A stretch of 64,000 nt of DNA from Bosea sp. NBC_00550 (GTDB lineage Bacteria; Pseudomonadota; Alphaproteobacteria; Rhizobiales; Beijerinckiaceae), in assembly GCF_026020075.1 (NCBI RefSeq), contig NZ_CP102772.1:5543501-5607500 (forward strand), in the 5' to 3' direction. Shown piece after piece: positions 52,962 to 61,971 of this stretch (within the stretch, counting starts at the first letter, position 1; the number at the start of each line of letters is the position of its first letter). Under the pieces are notes generated by a model. That model was not told where the DNA came from. It worked only from the letters and a program-made list of their open reading frames with translations, and made no database searches. The position numbers and the translations under genes are program-made.

Positions 52962-53065
52962 GTCATGCTCGGGCTCGACCCGAGCAGCGCGTGCAGGGCG
53001 AGGCTCTCTCGCCCTCTTCGGCAGGAGATTCTCGGGTCACCGCTCCGCGGCGCCCGAGAATGACG
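52962..53065. repeat. GTCATGCTCGGGC-type palindromic repeat
   Basis: CGTCATGCTCGGGCTCGACC, then CGAGCAG, and GAGATTCTCGGGTCACCGCT with GCGCCCGAGAATGACG. It has the same two-palindrome structure as the repeats at 14613 and 21646, in the 235-base gap after pheT. Confidence 0.75.
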
Positions 53066-53177
53066 TCCGGGCGCCCGCCAAGCTCTCACCATTGATCAGG
53101 ATTGTGTAATAATCCGTGCGCGAAATCCCTGAGCTTTCAGGGTATCGGCTGGCGTATTCTTGCATTGCCGTGGTCCG

Positions 53178-54089
53178 ATGAGCCTCACCGAACGTCCTGT
53201 AACGGATAATCTCTTCCCCGGTTTCCGCCTGCTCGACGTTCAGACGTCGGGAGCGCGCATCCGCGTGCGTACGGGCGGGGAGGGGCCGCCGCTCCTGCTG
53301 CTGCACGGCTATCCGCAGACGCACGCGCTCTGGCACAAGGTCGCTTCGCGGCTGAAGGACAGCTTCACCCTCGTCTGCGCCGATCTGCGCGGCTATGGCG
53401 ACAGCGACAAGCTTGCGACAGACGCGGAGCATTCCCCCTATTCGAAGCGCGCCATGGCGCAGGACATGGCCGAGGTGATGACCGCGCTCGGCCACGAACG
53501 CTTCTTCGTCGGCGCGCATGATCGCGGCGCCCGCGTCACCCATCGCCTGGCGCTCGACCATGCCGACCGCGTCATGCGCCTTGCCACGCTCGACATCGCG
53601 CCGACGCGCGAGATGTACGCCAACACCACCGACGCCTTCGCCCGCGCCTATTGGCACTGGTTTTTCCTGATCCAGCCGGCGCCCTTTCCGGAGCGCATGA
53701 TCGGTGCCGATCCGGAGGCCTATTGGCGCAAGAAATGCGGGTCCGGCTCGGCGGGGATGACGCCTTTCGCACCTGAGGCGCTCGCCCATTACCTCCGCTG
53801 TTTCGCCGACCCCGCGGCGATCCACGGCAGCTGCGAGGACTATCGCGCCGCTGCGACCATCGACATTCGTCACGATGATGAGGATGGCGGGCGCAAGCTG
53901 ACCCAGCCGCTGCTTGCGCTTTGGGGCGCGAACGGCATCATCGGAAGATGTTTCGACCCGCTGGCCTTGTGGCGTGAGCGTGCGCAGGATGTGCGCGGCC
54001 ATGCCCTGCCGGGCGGGCATTATCTTGCGGAGGAGGTCCCTGATCTCGTCGCCGCGGAGTTCAGGACGTTCTTCGGAGAAGCCGCATGA
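53178..54089 (+). CDS. Fluoroacetate-dehalogenase-like alpha/beta hydrolase
   Basis: A 303-residue hydrolase with every residue known for fluoroacetate dehalogenase in place: nucleophile D115 with R116 and R119 (HDRGAR) for the carboxylate, D139, the halide-site H160 and W161 (YWHWFF) and Y222, and catalytic H281 (PGGHYL). The substrate class (2-haloacids) is inferred from these. The stop codon overlaps the start of the next gene by four bases (ATGA), so the two are co-translated. Distinguishing it from a related epoxide hydrolase needs an assay. Confidence 0.83.
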   Translation: MSLTERPVTDNLFPGFRLLDVQTSGARIRVRTGGEGPPLLLLHGYPQTHALWHKVASRLKDSFTLVCADLRGYGDSDKLATDAEHSPYSKRAMAQDMAEVMTALGHERFFVGAHDRGARVTHRLALDHADRVMRLATLDIAPTREMYANTTDAFARAYWHWFFLIQPAPFPERMIGADPEAYWRKKCGSGSAGMTPFAPEALAHYLRCFADPAAIHGSCEDYRAAATIDIRHDDEDGGRKLTQPLLALWGANGIIGRCFDPLALWRERAQDVRGHALPGGHYLAEEVPDLVAAEFRTFFGEAA

Positions 54090-55162
54090 CCGGGACCAAT
54101 CGCGTTTACCGTATCGCCGTCATCCCCGGTGACGGCATCGGCAAGGAAGTCATGCCCGAGGGCCTGCGCGTGCTGGAGGCGGCGTCGAAGAAGTTCGGCT
54201 TCGAGCTTCGCCTGGACGAGTTCGACTTCTCCTCCTGCGACTACTACGCCAAGCACGGCAAGATGCTGCCGGATGACTGGAAGGAAAAGATCGGCGGCCA
54301 CGACGCGATCTATTTCGGCGCCGTCGGCATGCCCCAGCAGGTGCCGGACCACATCTCCCTCTGGGGCTCGCTGCTGCTGTTCCGGCGCGAATTCGACCAA
54401 TACGTCAACCTGCGCCCCGTCCGCCTGATGCCGGGCGTTCCCGGCCCGCTCGTGGGCCGCAAGCCGGGAGACATCGACTTCTTCGTCGTCCGCGAGAACA
54501 CCGAGGGCGAGTATTCCTCGGTCGGCGGGCGCATGTATGCCGGCACCGAGCGCGAGATCGTCATCCAGGAGACGGTGATGAGCCGTGTCGGCGTCGACCG
54601 CGTGCTCAAATACGCCTTCGAGCTCGCCCAGCGCCGCCCGCGCAAGAAGCTGACCTCCGCCACCAAGTCCAACGGCATCTCGATCACGATGCCCTACTGG
54701 GACGAGCGGGTGAAGGAGATGGCGAAGAATTATCCCGGCGTCGCCGTCGACCAGTACCATATCGACATCCTGACCGCGCATTTCGTGCTGAACCCGGACC
54801 GCTTCGACGTCGTCGTCGCCTCCAATCTCTTCGGCGACATCCTCTCCGATCTCGGCCCGGCCTGCACCGGTACGATCGGCATCGCTCCCTCAGGCAACAT
54901 CAACCCGACCGGCGATCACCCCTCGCTGTTCGAGCCGGTCCACGGTTCGGCGCCGGATATCGCCGGGCAGGGCATCGCCAATCCCGTCGGCATGATCTGG
55001 TCGGGCGCGATGATGCTCGATCATCTCGGCGAGCACGAAGCCGCGAAGGGCATCGAGGCCGCGATCGAGCGTGCGCTCGGCGACGCTGGCACCCGCACGC
55101 GGGATCTCGGCGGCTCGCTCGGCACGCAGGCGGCCGGCAAGGCGGTCGAGCAGGCGCTTTAA
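54086..55162 (+). CDS. Tartrate-dehydrogenase/decarboxylase-like enzyme
   Basis: A 358-residue NAD-dependent beta-hydroxyacid oxidative decarboxylase related to isopropylmalate and isocitrate dehydrogenases. YRIAVIPGDGIGKEVMPEGL begins it; the ENTEGEYSSVGGRMY segment and NLFGDILSDLGPACTGTIGI are the substrate and metal sites, with GNINPTGDHPSLFEPVHGSA. The YYAKHGKMLPDDW region is typical of the TtuC (tartrate dehydrogenase) branch. It overlaps the upstream dehalogenase gene by four bases. Confidence 0.86.
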   Translation: MTGTNRVYRIAVIPGDGIGKEVMPEGLRVLEAASKKFGFELRLDEFDFSSCDYYAKHGKMLPDDWKEKIGGHDAIYFGAVGMPQQVPDHISLWGSLLLFRREFDQYVNLRPVRLMPGVPGPLVGRKPGDIDFFVVRENTEGEYSSVGGRMYAGTEREIVIQETVMSRVGVDRVLKYAFELAQRRPRKKLTSATKSNGISITMPYWDERVKEMAKNYPGVAVDQYHIDILTAHFVLNPDRFDVVVASNLFGDILSDLGPACTGTIGIAPSGNINPTGDHPSLFEPVHGSAPDIAGQGIANPVGMIWSGAMMLDHLGEHEAAKGIEAAIERALGDAGTRTRDLGGSLGTQAAGKAVEQAL

Positions 55163-55211
55163 GACGGCCCGCCGGTCGTCGCAAAGGATTTGAACGCAGG
55201 GATTTGAAGAT

Positions 55212-55916
55212 ATGGATTTGTCGTCGATATCGATTGTCGATCCCCTGATCTGGGGCAAGCTGGCCGAGATCATCCTCCTCAACATCGTGCTCTCAGGCGA
55301 CAACGCCGTCGTCATCGCGCTGGCCTGCCGCGCGCTGGCGCCTGCGCAGCGGACCAAGGGCATCGCGCTCGGCGCCGGTGTCGCAGTGGTGCTGCGGGTG
55401 GTCTTCACGGTGCTGATCGCGTCGCTGCTCAACACGCCGTTCCTGCGCATCATAGGTGCGGTTCTGCTCGTCTGGATCGCGGTGAAGCTGATCGTTGAGG
55501 ACGAGGGCCAGGACGAGGATTCGATCACCGCCAGCAGCAAGCTCTGGAAAGCGGTGCAGACCGTCGCGATAGCCGACATCGTGATGAGCCTCGACAACGT
55601 GCTGGCCATCGCCGCCGTGGCGAAGGACTCGATCCCGCTCCTCATCGCCGGCCTCATCATCTCGATCCCGCTGATCGTGCTCGGCGCTTCGCTGATCACC
55701 AATCTGCTGACGCGCTTCCCGATCCTGGTCTGGGCCGGTGCGGCGCTGCTGGGCTGGGTCGCCGGCGAGATGTTCGAGAGCGATCCCTGGCTGATCGCCC
55801 GCTTCGGCGAGGAACTGCTGCACAAGCTGGAATACCCGGCCGCGATCCTGGGCGCGCTGCTCGTGCTCGGTCTCGGCTATCTCATCAAATCGCGCCGGCC
55901 CGACCCGGCTCACTGA
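55212..55916 (+). CDS. TerC-family membrane protein (copy 1)
   Basis: A 234-residue protein with seven or eight membrane helices. NIVLSGDNAVVIALACRALA and IADIVMSLDNVLAIAAVAKD carry the paired acidic-Asn motifs of the TerC/YjbE family, thought to transport Mn2+ or another metal. It is 46% or so similar to the following gene by eye and clearly its paralogue. There is no room upstream (49 bases) for a manganese riboswitch. Confidence 0.9.
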   Translation: MDLSSISIVDPLIWGKLAEIILLNIVLSGDNAVVIALACRALAPAQRTKGIALGAGVAVVLRVVFTVLIASLLNTPFLRIIGAVLLVWIAVKLIVEDEGQDEDSITASSKLWKAVQTVAIADIVMSLDNVLAIAAVAKDSIPLLIAGLIISIPLIVLGASLITNLLTRFPILVWAGAALLGWVAGEMFESDPWLIARFGEELLHKLEYPAAILGALLVLGLGYLIKSRRPDPAH

Positions 55917-55937
55917 CAAGAAAGGGGCAGACCTTCG

Positions 55938-56678
55938 ATGGATTTTTCGTCCTCCACCTTCTGGATATCGCTGCTGCAGATCATCTGGATCGATCTGCTG
56001 CTCTCCGGCGATAATGCGATCGTCATCGCGCTCGCCTGCCGCTCGCTGCCGGAGAACCGCAAGAAGATCGGCATCTGGCTCGGTGCCGGCGCGGCCGTCG
56101 GCCTGCGCATCATCTTCGCGCTGGCGGTCACCTATCTGCTCGCGGTGCCGTATCTGAAGGTGGTCGGTGGCGTCCTGCTGTTCTGGATCGCGATCAAGCT
56201 CGCAGTGGGTGAGGAGGAGTCCCACGGCAACATCGAGGCGAGCGAGAGCCTGTGGAAGGCGGTGCGCACCATCGCCATCGCTGACGCGGTGATGAGCCTC
56301 GACAACGTCATTGCCATCGCGGCGGCCTCGCGCGGCCATCCCGAGCTCTTCATCTTCGGCCTGCTGCTCTCGATCCCGCTGATCATCATGGGCGCGCAGC
56401 TCCTGACCTCGATCATCGAGCGCTTCCCGATCCTGATCTGGCTCGGCGCCGCGCTGCTAGGCTGGATCGCGGCCGAGATGATCCTCGGCGACATCGCGGT
56501 GCTGCGCTGGCTGCAGGCCAACTGGCCGAACTGGGTCAGGGCGATCCCGGTCGAGGTCAATCCGCTCGGCATCGGCCCGGCGAAAATACCGCAATATGCG
56601 GCGGCGGTGATCGGCGCGCTCTTCGTCTGCGTCCTCGGCTATGTGCTGAAGCGCAAGCCGGCCGACCAGCCGGGCTGA
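55938..56678 (+). CDS. TerC-family membrane protein (copy 2)
   Basis: A 246-residue paralogue of the previous gene, 21 bases downstream. DLLLSGDNAIVIALACRSLP and IADAVMSLDNVIAIAAASRG repeat the same motifs. The loop before the last helix is longer (LQANWPNWVRAIPVEVNPLG). AAGGGG precedes the ATG. The two probably form one transcript, and perhaps a heteromeric metal transporter (inference). Confidence 0.9.
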   Translation: MDFSSSTFWISLLQIIWIDLLLSGDNAIVIALACRSLPENRKKIGIWLGAGAAVGLRIIFALAVTYLLAVPYLKVVGGVLLFWIAIKLAVGEEESHGNIEASESLWKAVRTIAIADAVMSLDNVIAIAAASRGHPELFIFGLLLSIPLIIMGAQLLTSIIERFPILIWLGAALLGWIAAEMILGDIAVLRWLQANWPNWVRAIPVEVNPLGIGPAKIPQYAAAVIGALFVCVLGYVLKRKPADQPG

Positions 56679-56687
56679 TCCCCGGCG

Positions 56688-57296
56688 TCAATCGAGAACG
56701 ATCACCGCGGCGGCCAGGATATCCTGGCCGCCGTTTTTCATGGTGCGGAGATACCCCGTCATGTCGGTGGGTCGCAGTGGATCCGCCACGCAAAAGTGCG
56801 TGTCTGATACCAGCGAGACCGCAAAGCTCTCCGGAGCCCTTCCGAAGCCGGTGCCGAGCGCCTTCACATAGGCCTCCTTCGCCGCCCAGAGGCAGGCGAA
56901 GGCGAGGGCGCGGGCATCAGGCGCGATCGCATCCAGAGCTTCACGCTCGGCAGGGTGCAGCACATCGAGCGGCGGCAGGGCTTGTGTCTCGACCCGTTCG
57001 ACGTCGACGCCGACCGGCTGCGAGGCCAGGGCCACCGCGACCACGCCCGCCCGTGTCGCGAGCGAAAGATGCAGACCCTTATCCTCGGGCTGGACCAGCA
57101 GCGGCTGGCCTGCCGGATCGTGCGCGATCACGACATGCTCATCCATGCAGCCGAGCTGGCGGGCGAGCAGGCGCCGCGCGACGCCGCGCCTCAGCGCCGA
57201 GCGCTCGCCGAGATCGCGCGGGCTCGTCCCGGTCGGGATCAGCCAGACGGCCGGTAGGGCAGGGGCCACGCTGTCGCTGGAATCGAGCCAGAGCAT
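56688..57296 (-). CDS. Sfp-type 4'-phosphopantetheinyl transferase
   Basis: A 202-residue enzyme that activates carrier proteins with phosphopantetheine from CoA. The diagnostic motifs are GVDVERV (D98, E100) and WAAKEAYVKALGTGFG (138 onward, with the catalytic Glu), and an HLSLATRAG segment precedes them. The carrier it serves is not evident here: no polyketide or peptide synthase gene is near. Its end is 9 bases from the TerC gene on the opposite strand. Confidence 0.88.
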   Translation of the reverse strand: MLWLDSSDSVAPALPAVWLIPTGTSPRDLGERSALRRGVARRLLARQLGCMDEHVVIAHDPAGQPLLVQPEDKGLHLSLATRAGVVAVALASQPVGVDVERVETQALPPLDVLHPAEREALDAIAPDARALAFACLWAAKEAYVKALGTGFGRAPESFAVSLVSDTHFCVADPLRPTDMTGYLRTMKNGGQDILAAAVIVLD

Positions 57297-57408
57297 GGCG
57301 CGGACTCTAGAGATGCTGCCGCATGCTGTCGCGTTCTGCGCGCAATTCATGCAGCTGCGCCGTTGGTGCGCGTTGACGCGCGCGCGGGCTTTCCGCTTCT
57401 GGAACGCG

Positions 57409-58143
57409 ATGTCGCCCGATCCGAACACATTGCCGACCACCGAAAAGCGAGCGCCGGTTACGGGCGCCGGCATGCTGCTGGGTGTGCGCAAGGTCTCGGT
57501 GCTGATGCCGGGCGTCATCGTCTTCGCGGTCGCCTTCGGCGCTGCGGCCTCGGCAAAAGGGCTGTCCTTTCTCGAAACCATGCTGATGAGCGCCCTCGTC
57601 TACGGTGGTGTGTCGCAACTCGTGGCGATGGAAATCTGGCGGCCCGAATGGAGCTGGGGCGCCATCGCCGGCCTCGCCGTCGTCACGGCGACGGTCAATG
57701 CGCGCATGGTCCTGCAGGGCGCCGCGCTCCAGCCCTGGCTCGCGCAGTATCCCAAGACGCTCAACGCCTTCCATCTCTTCTTCTTCACCGACGCGAACTG
57801 GCTGATCGGTACACGCTACCAGGCCGAAGGCGGACGCGATCTCGGCGTGCTTGTCGGAGCGGGCATAGCGCTTTGGGCGGTCTGGGTCATCGCGACGGGC
57901 GGCGGCTACATGCTCGGCGCGCTGGTGTCGGATCCGCGCCGCTATGGCATCGACCTCGTGATGCCGATCTTCTTCGCCGCGATGATCGTGCCGCTCTGGC
58001 GTGGCCGGCGCGGCGCGGTGCCCTGGGTTGTCGCCGGGCTCGTCGCGCTGGTGACGGCCAAGCTCGTCGATGGCTATGCCTTCATCATCGTCGGCTCGCT
58101 CGCCGGCGCCGTGACGGGAGCGTTCCGCGATGACGCTGCCTGA
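57409..58143 (+). CDS. azlC: AzlC-family branched-chain amino acid exporter subunit
   Basis: The large subunit of the AzlCD exporter of branched-chain amino acids, 244 residues. LPGVIVFAVAFGAAASAKGL-like MPGVIVFAVAFG, ETMLMSALVYGGVSQLVAME and TVNARMVLQGAALQPWL are family motifs. ATG 57409 has GGAA before it and gives a normal N-terminus. It overlaps azlD by 14 bases. Confidence 0.9.
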   Translation: MSPDPNTLPTTEKRAPVTGAGMLLGVRKVSVLMPGVIVFAVAFGAAASAKGLSFLETMLMSALVYGGVSQLVAMEIWRPEWSWGAIAGLAVVTATVNARMVLQGAALQPWLAQYPKTLNAFHLFFFTDANWLIGTRYQAEGGRDLGVLVGAGIALWAVWVIATGGGYMLGALVSDPRRYGIDLVMPIFFAAMIVPLWRGRRGAVPWVVAGLVALVTAKLVDGYAFIIVGSLAGAVTGAFRDDAA

Positions 58144-58447
58144 TCCCGGCACCTGGGGCGCGATCCTCGCCATCGGCGCGATGACGCTGGCGACCTATCT
58201 CTGCCGCGTCGCCGGCGTGGCGCTGATGAGCGTCATCCCGCTGACGCCGCATGTCCGGCGCGGGCTTGCCGCGCTGCCGGGCTCGATCGTGGTCGCGACC
58301 GTCGTGCCGCTGATCGAGCGATTGGGCTGGACTGCGGCGCTGGCCCTGCTGGTCGCCATCGGCACCATGATCCTGCGGCGCAGCGAGCTGCTGGCGCTGC
58401 TGACCGGCATGGCCGCGATCTCCGCCCTGCGCGCGCTCTGCTTCTGA
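58130..58447 (+). CDS. azlD: AzlD-family transporter subunit
   Basis: A 105-residue partner of AzlC with four helices; MTLATYLCRVAGVALMSVIP and the VRRGLAALPGSIVVATVVP segment are typical. Translation is coupled to azlC through a 14-base overlap. The next gene downstream is a branched-chain aminotransferase, matching the exporter's substrates. Confidence 0.9.
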   Translation: MTLPDPGTWGAILAIGAMTLATYLCRVAGVALMSVIPLTPHVRRGLAALPGSIVVATVVPLIERLGWTAALALLVAIGTMILRRSELLALLTGMAAISALRALCF

Positions 58448-58573
58448 CCCATCACCTGTTCCGATTGCTTCCATCACATCCCGTCATTGCGATATGCGTT
58501 GGCATGTGTTGACGGCGGACGGTGGGGGGAGGACGGTGCGGCACGGTAAAACTGACTAAAATGGAGCGCCGTC

Positions 58574-59446
58574 ATGGCATGGTATTCTCAGACGTGGACG
58601 TGGTTCGATGGCGCCTGGCACGAGGGCAACCCTGGCATCGTCGGTCCGCGCAGCCATGTGCTGTGGCAGAGCTCCTCGGTCTTCGACGGCGGCCGCTATT
58701 TCGATGGCGTGGCCCCTGACATCGATCTGCACGCTGCCCGCGTGAACCGTTCGGCGCTGGCGCTCGGCCTCGAGCCCACCGTCACCCCGGAGTTCATCGT
58801 CGAGAAGATGTATGAGGGCGCCAAGAAATTCGCGCCCGGCACGGCGCTTTACGTCAAGCCGATGTACTGGGCCGAGGCCGACGGCCCGTCGACCATCATG
58901 CCCGATCCCGGCTCGACCCAGTTCGCGCTCTGCCTGTTCGAGGCGGCGATGCCAGCCCCGACCGCCGGCTTCTCTGTGACCAAGGGCATCTATCGCCGCC
59001 CGAGCTACGAGACCGCCCCGACCGATTCCAAGGCGGGCTGCCTCTACCCGAACAATGCCCGCGTGCTGAAGGCGGCGAAGGCCGCCGGCTTCGACAACGC
59101 GCTGGTGCTCGACATGCTCGGCCATGTCGCGGAGACCGCCACCTCGAACATCTTCCTCGCCAAGGACGGCGTCGTGAAGACCCCAGTCCCGAACGGCACC
59201 TTCCTGAACGGCATCACCCGCCAGCGCGTCATCCGGCTGATGCGCGAGAGCGGCGTGGTGGTCGAGGAATGCAGCCTGCGCTACGAGGATTTCGAGCAGG
59301 CCGACGAGATCTTCATGTCCGGCAACTACTCGAAGTGCATGCCGGTGACGCGCATCGACAACCGCACGCTCCAGCCCGGCCAGCTCTTCCGCCGCGCCCG
59401 CGAACTCTACATGGACTTCGCCCACAGCAAGGCGAAGGCTGCCTGA
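58574..59446 (+). CDS. Branched-chain-amino-acid aminotransferase-like enzyme
   Basis: A 290-residue fold-type IV PLP enzyme. VLWQSSSVFDGGRYFDGVAP, TDSKAGCLYPNNARVLKAAK (in which the lysine of this region is the PLP site in homologues) and MLGHVAETATSNIFLAKDGV are family sequences. By family it interconverts branched-chain amino acids and 2-oxo acids; several fold IV enzymes use other amines, so the substrate is not certain. GGAGCG precedes the ATG. It lies after azlCD. Confidence 0.87.
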   Translation: MAWYSQTWTWFDGAWHEGNPGIVGPRSHVLWQSSSVFDGGRYFDGVAPDIDLHAARVNRSALALGLEPTVTPEFIVEKMYEGAKKFAPGTALYVKPMYWAEADGPSTIMPDPGSTQFALCLFEAAMPAPTAGFSVTKGIYRRPSYETAPTDSKAGCLYPNNARVLKAAKAAGFDNALVLDMLGHVAETATSNIFLAKDGVVKTPVPNGTFLNGITRQRVIRLMRESGVVVEECSLRYEDFEQADEIFMSGNYSKCMPVTRIDNRTLQPGQLFRRARELYMDFAHSKAKAA

Positions 59447-59461
59447 GCCCGGCCTCCTGAC

Positions 59462-60435
59462 ATGGCGCGTCTCGCCACGCGGCTGACCGAGCGGCTTGGC
59501 ATCGCCCACCCGATCCTGTCGGCGCCGATGGCGTTGGCAGGCGGCGGGGTGCTCGCCGCCGCCGTCACCCGGGCGGGCGGCCTCGGCCTGATCGGCGGGG
59601 GCTATGGCGACGGCGCCTGGATCGAGCAGCAATTCACCGCTGCCGGCAACACTCAGGTCGGCTGCGGCTTCATCACCTGGTCGATGGCAGGGAAGCCCGA
59701 ACTTCTGACCCAGGCGCTGGCCCACAAGCCGGCCGCGCTGATGCTCTCCTTCGGCGATCCCACCCCCTTCGCCGCCGAGATCGCGGCCGCCGGCGTGCCG
59801 CTGATCTGCCAGTGCCAGTCGATCGCACATGTCCGGCAGGCGCTCGATGCCGGTGCCGCGATCATCGTCGCACAGGGCGCCGAGGCCGGCGGCCATGGCC
59901 ATCGCCGCGCGACGCTGCCCTTCGTGCCGGAGGCGGCCGACCTTATCGCTCGCGAAAGCCCCGACACGCTGCTGCTCGCAGCCGGTGGCATCGCCGACGG
60001 GCGCGGACTCGCCGCGGCCCTGATGCTCGGCGCCGACGGCGTGCTCGTCGGTACGCGCTTCTGGGCAAGCCGCGAGGCGCTGGTGCATGAGCGCCATCAT
60101 GGCCGTAGCAGCAAGCGGCGACGAGACCATACGTTCCGCATTGCCCGATATCGCCCGTCAGCTCGACTGGCCGAAGCCTTTCGACATCCGCGTCAGCGAC
60201 AACGCCTTCATCGCGAAATGGGCTGGCCGCGATGCCGAACTGAAAGCGGCCATCGAGACGGAAGCTCCGGCCTATCGCGAGGCCTTCATGGCTGGCGATC
60301 CCGAGAAGGCGGCCGTCATCTTCGGCGAGTCGGCGGGGCTGATCTCCGATATCCCCCACCGCCAGCGAGATCGTCGAGCGCATGGTGGCACAGGCTGCGG
60401 CGCTGCTCGGTCGCGCCGATCGCTTCCTCGCCTGA
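59462..60435 (+). pseudogene. Nitronate monooxygenase with two frameshifts
   Basis: The 2-nitropropane-dioxygenase-like fold is clear in three successive frames. Frame one (59462 to about 60100) encodes RLGIAHPILSAPMALAGGGV, AQGAEAGGHGHR and AGGIADGRGLAAALMLGADG. After an extra base near 60101, AVAASGDETIRS and PFDIRVSDNAFIAKWAGRDA follow in the second frame. After an extra C in the C5 run at 60353-60357, ASEIVERMVAQAAALLGR continues in the third frame to a stop at 60435. Both shifts are one-base insertions. The gene is broken as given; assembly error is possible since one shift lies in a homopolymer. Confidence 0.85.
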
Positions 60436-60438
60436 GCT

Positions 60439-61965
60439 TCAGCGCAGCAGCCTGAGCAGCCCTGTCGCCTTCAGCGCGCCGCCTGCGAGTGCTGCGTAAA
60501 CCACGGTCGCGGCCCCCGACAGAAGCATGACGGCCATCAGCAGCGGCTCGAAGGGCAGGGCGGCGGTTAGCCGCAACGCCAGCGGCGCAGCCCACCAGGC
60601 CAGCGCCCCTGCGATGACAGCTGCAATACAAACGATCGCCGCGAAGCCCGGCAAGCGCCGGTCAACCTGTGTCCAGCCGCGCCGCCGCGCCAGCACGAAC
60701 AGCGTCAGCAGGTTGACCCAGGCTCCGGCTGCGGTCGCAAGCGCGAGACCGGGCGCGCCCCAGTCGCGCCAGAGCAGGAGCTTCAGCGCGAGATTGCAGG
60801 CGATGGCGGCGAGCGCGATCAGCATCGGCGTCTTGGTGTCGCCGCGTGACTGGAAAGCCGAAACCTGCGTTCGAATCATCACGATCGCCGGCAAGCCGAG
60901 CGCGTAGGCAAAGAGCACTGCGCCGGCCGCGGCGCTCGCCTGCGCGTCGAAGGCGCCGCGCTGGAACAGTCCGGCCACCATCAGCTCGGGCACGGCTACG
61001 AAGGCCGCGACGAAGGGCGCGCTGGCGATGAGGGAGATCGCGATGGCACGGTTCTGCGCGCGATTGGCGGCAGCCTCGTCGCCGCGCGCGACAGCGCGGC
61101 TCATCGATGTCAGCGCGACGGTGCCGACCGCGATGGCGATCAGCCCTAGCGGGAGCTGGTAGAGCCGTTCGGCGTAGTAGAGCGCCGCATAGCCGCCGCG
61201 CGGCAGCAGCGAGGCGATGATCGTATCGGCGAAGATTGCGATCTGCACCCCGGCCGAGCCGATAACGGCCGGGCCGAACGCCTTCAGAAAGCGCCGGACG
61301 CCGGCATCCAAATGCGGCTTGACCACCGTGCTGGAGACGCCGGCCCGCTTCGCCGCGACGTAGAGCAGGATCCACTGCGCCACGCCCGAGATCGCGACGC
61401 CCCAGGCCGCGGCATGGGCCGCGCTCGGGAACAGGAACGGCACGGCCAGCGCCGCCATGATGACGACGTTGAACAGGATCGGCGCGGCGGCGAATGCGGC
61501 ATAGCGCTCGACGGCGTTCAGCGTCGCGCCGAGGAACGTGACCATGGTCACGAACAGCAGATAGGGGAAGGTGATCCGCGTCAGCGCGACCGCAAGCTCG
61601 AAGACGGCGGGGTCGCGAGTGAAGCCGGGCGCCAGAAGCGTCACCAGCCAGGGCATGAGTGGCAGTATCAGCGCCAGCAGCACGATCTGTACGAGAAGGA
61701 GAACGGTGAAGAGGCGGTCGGCGAAGAGACCGGCGGCCTCCTGGCCCTGCCGTTCCAAGACATGGGCATAGGTCGGCACATAGGCCTGGTTGAAGGCGCC
61801 TTCGCCGAAGATGGCACGGAAATGATTGGGCAGGCGCAGCGCGACGGAGAAGGCGTCCATCGTCGCGCCGGCGCCGAGCACGGCCGCCAGCATGATGTCG
61901 CGCGCGAAGCCGGTGAGACGCGAGATCAGCGTATAGCCGCCGACCGACAGGATGTTTCTCAGCAT
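60439..61965 (-). CDS. murJ: Lipid II flippase MurJ
   Basis: MurJ moves lipid II across the inner membrane for peptidoglycan synthesis. The 508 residues have about 14 helices. MLRNILSVGGYTLISRLTGF starts it, with DIMLAAVLGAGATMDAFSVA and FGEGAFNQAYVPTYAHVLER, which hold the conserved charged and Pro residues of the family. The start is the usual MurJ N-terminus. The stop is three bases from the broken nitronate monooxygenase on the other strand. Confidence 0.95.
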   Translation of the reverse strand: MLRNILSVGGYTLISRLTGFARDIMLAAVLGAGATMDAFSVALRLPNHFRAIFGEGAFNQAYVPTYAHVLERQGQEAAGLFADRLFTVLLLVQIVLLALILPLMPWLVTLLAPGFTRDPAVFELAVALTRITFPYLLFVTMVTFLGATLNAVERYAAFAAAPILFNVVIMAALAVPFLFPSAAHAAAWGVAISGVAQWILLYVAAKRAGVSSTVVKPHLDAGVRRFLKAFGPAVIGSAGVQIAIFADTIIASLLPRGGYAALYYAERLYQLPLGLIAIAVGTVALTSMSRAVARGDEAAANRAQNRAIAISLIASAPFVAAFVAVPELMVAGLFQRGAFDAQASAAAGAVLFAYALGLPAIVMIRTQVSAFQSRGDTKTPMLIALAAIACNLALKLLLWRDWGAPGLALATAAGAWVNLLTLFVLARRRGWTQVDRRLPGFAAIVCIAAVIAGALAWWAAPLALRLTAALPFEPLLMAVMLLSGAATVVYAALAGGALKATGLLRLLR

Positions 61966-61971
61966 GAAGGC

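Noticed and set aside
55163..55211. A manganese (yybP-ykoY) riboswitch before the TerC genes
   Set aside because: Only 49 bases separate the genes, too short for the structure, and no conserved core was seen.
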